From positions 236,001-300,000 of the forward strand of contig JAKGBX010000002.1 in assembly GCA_021555075.1 (NCBI GenBank): a stretch of DNA of 64,000 nucleotides, in the 5' to 3' direction. This document shows positions 60,891-64,000 of this stretch, piece by piece (position 1 is the first letter of the stretch; each line of letters opens with the position of its first letter). Origin of the DNA: Rhodobacteraceae bacterium LMO-JJ12 (GTDB lineage Bacteria; Pseudomonadota; Alphaproteobacteria; Rhodobacterales; Rhodobacteraceae). The notes under the pieces are model-generated. The model did not search any database. It was given only the letters and a program-made list of their open reading frames with translations, and was not told where the DNA came from. The translations under genes were made by a program, and so were the position numbers.

Positions 60891-62873
60891 ATGAGCAATT
60901 TTAAGCATGTTTTCCAGCCCCTGAAGCTGGGTCACAAGACGCTTCGCAATCGGATCGTTTTTGGGGCGCATACGACCAATATGGCCGAGGAGGGCCTGCC
61001 GGGGGAGCGGCATCTGGGTTATTATCTTGAGCGTGCCAAGGGCGGGGCGGCGATGATCGTGGTTGAGCCGATGCCGGTGCATCGCGCATCGGTGCTGACA
61101 CGGGGCAATTTTCGCCCGGGCAGCGATGATGTGATCGCACCGTTTCGTGCGCTGACCGAGGCGTGCAAGGCCGAGGGCACGGTGATGATCCAGCAGCTTT
61201 ACCATGTCGGCGCGCATGGTGATTGGGACAACTCATGGCACGCGCATTGGTCGCCTTCGGGTGGCCCGAGCTATCACGACAATGATGGCAGCCACGAGAT
61301 GAGTGCCGCCGAGATTGAGGAGACGATTGAGGCGTTCGTTGAGGCGGCGGTGCGCTGTCAGAAAGCCGGGTTTGACGGGGTTGAGGTTTGGGCGGCTTAT
61401 CATTGTCTGCTCGATCAGTTCTGGTCGCCTTGGTCGAACAGGCGGGAGGATGAATGGGGTGGGTCGCTGGAAAACCGGACGCGGTTTTCACGAGAGATTA
61501 TGCGACGTATTCGGGCGGTTTGTGGTGAGGAGTTCATCATCGGGCTAAGCGTGAATGACGAGCCGGATGTCGCGGCGATGCCGAGTCGCGCCGAGACTGC
61601 CGAGATTGTCGGGCTGCATGATGACGATGGAAATATGGATTATGTGACTGTCGGGGCGGGCAGCTATCTCGATTTTTTCAAGATCATTCCAAGCTTTCAA
61701 TATGGTGAGAAGCTGACGGCTGATCTGGCCAGTGCGATCAAGGCGCGGGTACATCGTGCGATGGTCACGTCAGAAGCCGGGATTCGCACGCCAGAGAATG
61801 CCGATACGTTGCTTGGGGAAGGGCAGGCCGATCTGGTCAGTATCGTGCGCGGGCAGATTGCTGACCCATGGTTGGTGAACAAGGCCGAAACCGGACGGGT
61901 CGAGGATATTCGCGGCTGTCTGTCGTGCAATCAGCAATGCTGGGGGCGGCGGAGCAGGGATTATTACATTTCGTGTCTGATCAACCCGTCTGCGGGGCAT
62001 GAATTTCTGTGGGGTGGGGACCGGTTCACCAATGCCCAGACGCAGAAAACGGTGTTGGTGGTCGGCGGTGGCGTGGCGGGATGCGAGGCCGCGCGTGTGG
62101 CGGCAGAGCGTGGGCATCGGGTGATCCTGGCCGAGGCGAGCGATCGGCTTGGCGGGCAGTTTCGTTTGGCGGGGTTACAGCCACGGCGCGGGCAGATTAC
62201 CGAGCTGATTGGCTGGTATGAACGGCAGTTGGGGCAGCTGGGGGTTGAGGTGCGATACAACGCCTATCTTGACGCGCAGGAGATTGCCGAGGTCGGTGCG
62301 GATGAGGTTTTGCTGGCGACGGGGTCTTTGCCGATGGGCACCGGGTTTCAAAAGGCGCTGCCGCATGTCGAGGCGATGCCGGGGGCCGATCTGGCCAATG
62401 TGGCGTCGCCCGAGGATGTGATGGGCCGTGCGGCGCGGCTTGGCAAACGGGTGGTCGTTTTGGATGAAGCCGGGAGCTGGCGTGGCTGTGGTACGGCCTG
62501 GCATCTGGCAGAGGCGGGCCATGAGGTGGTGTTGGTGACTCCTGATGCGATGGTGGCGCGCGAGTTGGTGCGTTCGGCCACCGATCTGCCGCTGCGGCGG
62601 GCGCTCACTGCGAAGGGGGCGGAGTTTGTTACCGAACATGCGGTGTTGCGTTGGACCGGGTCTGTGGCGGAGGTTGTGAACCTGTTGACCGGGGAGACGC
62701 GTGAGTTGGCCGCAGATGGGCTGGTTCTGGCCACCGGGAACCGGGCAGACGGCGGGTTGAGGGAGGATTTGGGCGCGCTGGGCATTGCGGCGCAGATGAT
62801 TGGGGACGCCAACGCCCCACGTAACGCGGCGGCGGCGATCTATGAGGGGCGTCTGGCGGGGTTGAAGGTTTAA
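60891..62873 (+). CDS. TMADH-family FMN/4Fe-4S/FAD oxidoreductase with complete cluster motif
   Basis: A 660-aa paralogue of the gene at 58117. Old-yellow-enzyme barrel (FKHVFQPLKLGHKTLRNRIV, HVGAHGDWDNSWHAHWSPSG), then Cys343-x2-Cys346-x3-Cys350-x11-Cys362 (CLSCNQQC), the full set for a 4Fe-4S cluster, followed by FAD/NAD domains (VLVVGGGVAGCEAARVAAER). It fits trimethylamine/dimethylamine dehydrogenase or dienoyl-CoA reductase architecture. It starts 6 bp after the ProC-like gene. Probably a second dehydrogenation or demethylation step in this operon. Confidence 0.91.
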   Translation: MSNFKHVFQPLKLGHKTLRNRIVFGAHTTNMAEEGLPGERHLGYYLERAKGGAAMIVVEPMPVHRASVLTRGNFRPGSDDVIAPFRALTEACKAEGTVMIQQLYHVGAHGDWDNSWHAHWSPSGGPSYHDNDGSHEMSAAEIEETIEAFVEAAVRCQKAGFDGVEVWAAYHCLLDQFWSPWSNRREDEWGGSLENRTRFSREIMRRIRAVCGEEFIIGLSVNDEPDVAAMPSRAETAEIVGLHDDDGNMDYVTVGAGSYLDFFKIIPSFQYGEKLTADLASAIKARVHRAMVTSEAGIRTPENADTLLGEGQADLVSIVRGQIADPWLVNKAETGRVEDIRGCLSCNQQCWGRRSRDYYISCLINPSAGHEFLWGGDRFTNAQTQKTVLVVGGGVAGCEAARVAAERGHRVILAEASDRLGGQFRLAGLQPRRGQITELIGWYERQLGQLGVEVRYNAYLDAQEIAEVGADEVLLATGSLPMGTGFQKALPHVEAMPGADLANVASPEDVMGRAARLGKRVVVLDEAGSWRGCGTAWHLAEAGHEVVLVTPDAMVARELVRSATDLPLRRALTAKGAEFVTEHAVLRWTGSVAEVVNLLTGETRELAADGLVLATGNRADGGLREDLGALGIAAQMIGDANAPRNAAAAIYEGRLAGLKV

Positions 62874-63062
62874 CGAGCGGTCGGGTCGTGCGGTATCGCA
62901 ACCTTGCTATTACGGGCATCGGCACTACATGGGGCAGACGAAGGTTCAGGCGTTTTGAGACAAGCCCGCGAGTCTGGTTTATCGCGGAATGCTTTTGGGC
63001 TGGCTCTGGCAATGCGGCTCTTGCCAAAGGCGCAGGCATTCTGTAAGGCGCTTTCTCACGGT

Positions 63063-63139
63063 CGGAGTGTAGCTCAGCCTGGTAGAGCACTGTCTTCGGG
63101 AGGCAGGGGCCGGAGGTTCGAATCCTCTCACTCCGACCA
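63063..63139 (+). tRNA. tRNA-Pro (anticodon CGG)
   Basis: 77 nt with all elements: acceptor stem CGGAGTG / CACTCCG, D-arm GCTC...GAGC, anticodon stem CTGTC / GGCAG with loop TTCGGGA (anticodon CGG), T-arm GGAGG-TTCGAAT-CCTCT (one wobble-type imperfection), discriminator A and an encoded CCA end (63137-63139). It reads CCG proline codons, frequent in this high-GC genome. Confidence 0.95.
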
Positions 63140-63146
63140 ATAAATC

Positions 63147-63175
63147 AAGGCGCCCAAGGGCGTCTTTGTTGTTTC
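63147..63175 (+). terminator. Terminator after tRNA-Pro
   Basis: AAGGCGCCC-AA-GGGCGTCTT forms a stem (one G-T pair) followed by TGTTGTTT, 8 bp after the tRNA end. Confidence 0.75.
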
Positions 63176-63296
63176 TGATCAACCCGCTGCGAATGTTAGA
63201 TGACAGACATTCTTGCAGTGAAATCGGAGAAGCGCGGTTTGGCGCGCTTGAGATGTTGCGCTTTGTGCCGTGCTTGAGCGCGCGGGAAAGTTCAAA

Positions 63297-64000
63297 TCAG
63301 ATTGCGTGATCAGCCTTGATCATATCGGCGCATTTCTCTGCAATCATGATGGTCGGCCCGTTGGTGTTGCCGCTTATCAGGTTTGGCATGACAGAGGCGT
63401 CGGCCACGCGAAGCCCCGTAAGGCCGTGAACCTTGAGCCGGGGGTCGACAACGGCCAAATCATCTAGGCCCATTTTGCATGTGCCGACCGGGTGATAGAC
63501 GGTATCGGCACGGTTGCGAATGTGCTGTTCCCATTCGGCATCCGTGGTGTTGTCGTTCACGCCATAGAGTTCCTTGTGCTTGTATTTGACCATGGCAGGG
63601 GCCTCCATGATCTGGCGGGTCAGCTTGGCGCCCCGGATCATGGTTTGCAGATCACGCTCATCGCTCAGGAACTTCGGGTCTATCCCTGGTGCCGCCAGCG
63701 GATCAGCGCTTTGCAGGAATACCTGGCCGCGCGAATAAGGGCGCAGGATGCAGACATGGCAGGAATAGCCATGGCCCAGATGCAGCTTGCGTGCATGATC
63801 GTCCACGATCGAGATCACGAAATGCGTTTGCAGATCGGGGCGGTCGATGGATGGGTCAGACTTGAAGAAGCTGCCGGCCTCGGCCATCGACGAGGCGATC
63901 ATTGAATTGCCGTCCTTGCGCCATTTAAAAATCTCGCGCAGCAGTTTTACACTTGCGCGCAGTCCCAGCCCCAGATTGTCGGTATCCTTGGTCTTGTATG
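63297..64000 (-). CDS. GMC oxidoreductase, choline dehydrogenase-like (partial, cut by window edge)
   Basis: The frame runs from the TGA at 63297 to the right edge without a start; about 233 C-terminal residues are visible. They include the GMC C-terminal signature: NRADTVYHPVGTCKMG with the active-site His, and LRVADASVMPNLISGNTNGP followed by TIMIAEKCADMI, the FAD-binding end. Choline dehydrogenase (BetA) and related alcohol dehydrogenases share it. The N-terminal FAD loop lies outside the window, so substrate class is uncertain. It is convergent with the MttB locus. Confidence 0.9.
   Translation of the reverse strand, partial: YKTKDTDNLGLGLRASVKLLREIFKWRKDGNSMIASSMAEAGSFFKSDPSIDRPDLQTHFVISIVDDHARKLHLGHGYSCHVCILRPYSRGQVFLQSADPLAAPGIDPKFLSDERDLQTMIRGAKLTRQIMEAPAMVKYKHKELYGVNDNTTDAEWEQHIRNRADTVYHPVGTCKMGLDDLAVVDPRLKVHGLTGLRVADASVMPNLISGNTNGPTIMIAEKCADMIKADHAI

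Noticed and set aside
63063..63175. tRNA-Pro as an integration site
   Set aside because: No integrase, direct repeat of the tRNA 3' end or foreign-looking segment is visible on either side within the window.
1..64000. CRISPR array, toxin-antitoxin or phage-defence system
   Set aside because: No regularly spaced repeats, Cas-like proteins, restriction-modification genes or paired toxin/antitoxin frames were seen.

Overview
The window reads as chromosomal DNA from an alphaproteobacterium of the Rhodobacterales (Roseobacter type). This is an inference from high GC, strong GC-biased codon use, a ccoGHIS-type cytochrome cbb3 assembly cluster, MbfA, a DUF2794 gene, a CbbA-type aldolase and the general gene mix; no rRNA or other phylogenetic marker is present. 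No phage, transposase, integrase, CRISPR array or defence system is visible. Coding density is high and most genes form short operons with 4-bp stop/start overlaps.

Layout. 1-2.5 kb: end of the cbb3 oxidase assembly cluster (fixH end, ccoI, ccoS). 2.5-6 kb (minus): a fused alpha/beta 2-oxoacid dehydrogenase E1, an overlapping malonyltransferase-like gene and a small membrane protein. 6.2-13.5 kb: DUF2794, an I78 inhibitor lipoprotein, glutathione-dependent formaldehyde dehydrogenase, a GNAT, a TPR protein, an NYN-LOTUS protein, and a divergent TetR/mbfA pair. 13.8-15.3 kb: a D-Ala-D-Ala carboxypeptidase with a SPOR domain. 15.5-27.5 kb (minus): a large acyl-CoA catabolic block (CoA ligase, two acyl-CoA dehydrogenases, MaoC hydratase, two SDRs, thiolase, nitronate monooxygenase, histidine phosphatase, APH-type kinase, thioesterase, NADP oxidoreductase). 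29-32.8 kb: fbp, fba, rpe and gph. 32.8-40 kb: a PAS-LuxR regulator divergent from an M20 hydrolase and a complete peptide-type ABC importer. 40-41 kb: a membrane protein flanked by two micropeptides. 41.2-44 kb: ALDH, a Cys-hydrolase-like protein and an SDR. 44-45.3 kb: cbpM/cbpA. 45.6-55.6 kb: MFS, MATE, asd, DUF4139, SRPBCC, carbonic anhydrase, pepA and an NlpC/P60 protein. 55.8-62.9 kb: a TetR-controlled N-methyl amine locus (MttB-family protein, two trimethylamine-dehydrogenase-like flavoproteins, a P5C-reductase-like protein). 63.06 kb: tRNA-Pro(CGG). 63.3 kb to the edge: a GMC (choline dehydrogenase-like) oxidoreductase, cut by the window.

The most interesting parts are: (i) the MttB/TMADH/ProC-like locus, a likely demethylation route for a cyclic or quaternary amine, whose formaldehyde could feed the frmA-type enzyme at 7.3 kb; (ii) the acyl-CoA block, which joins an APH-type kinase to paired acyl-CoA dehydrogenases and resembles phosphorylation-dependent 4-hydroxyacyl-CoA catabolism; (iii) two copies of an intergenic element of about 110 bp with an unusual triple-arm palindrome (6.7 and 34.7 kb); (iv) a second dispersed intergenic repeat family with four copies; and (v) several sharp operator-like palindromes in divergent promoters.
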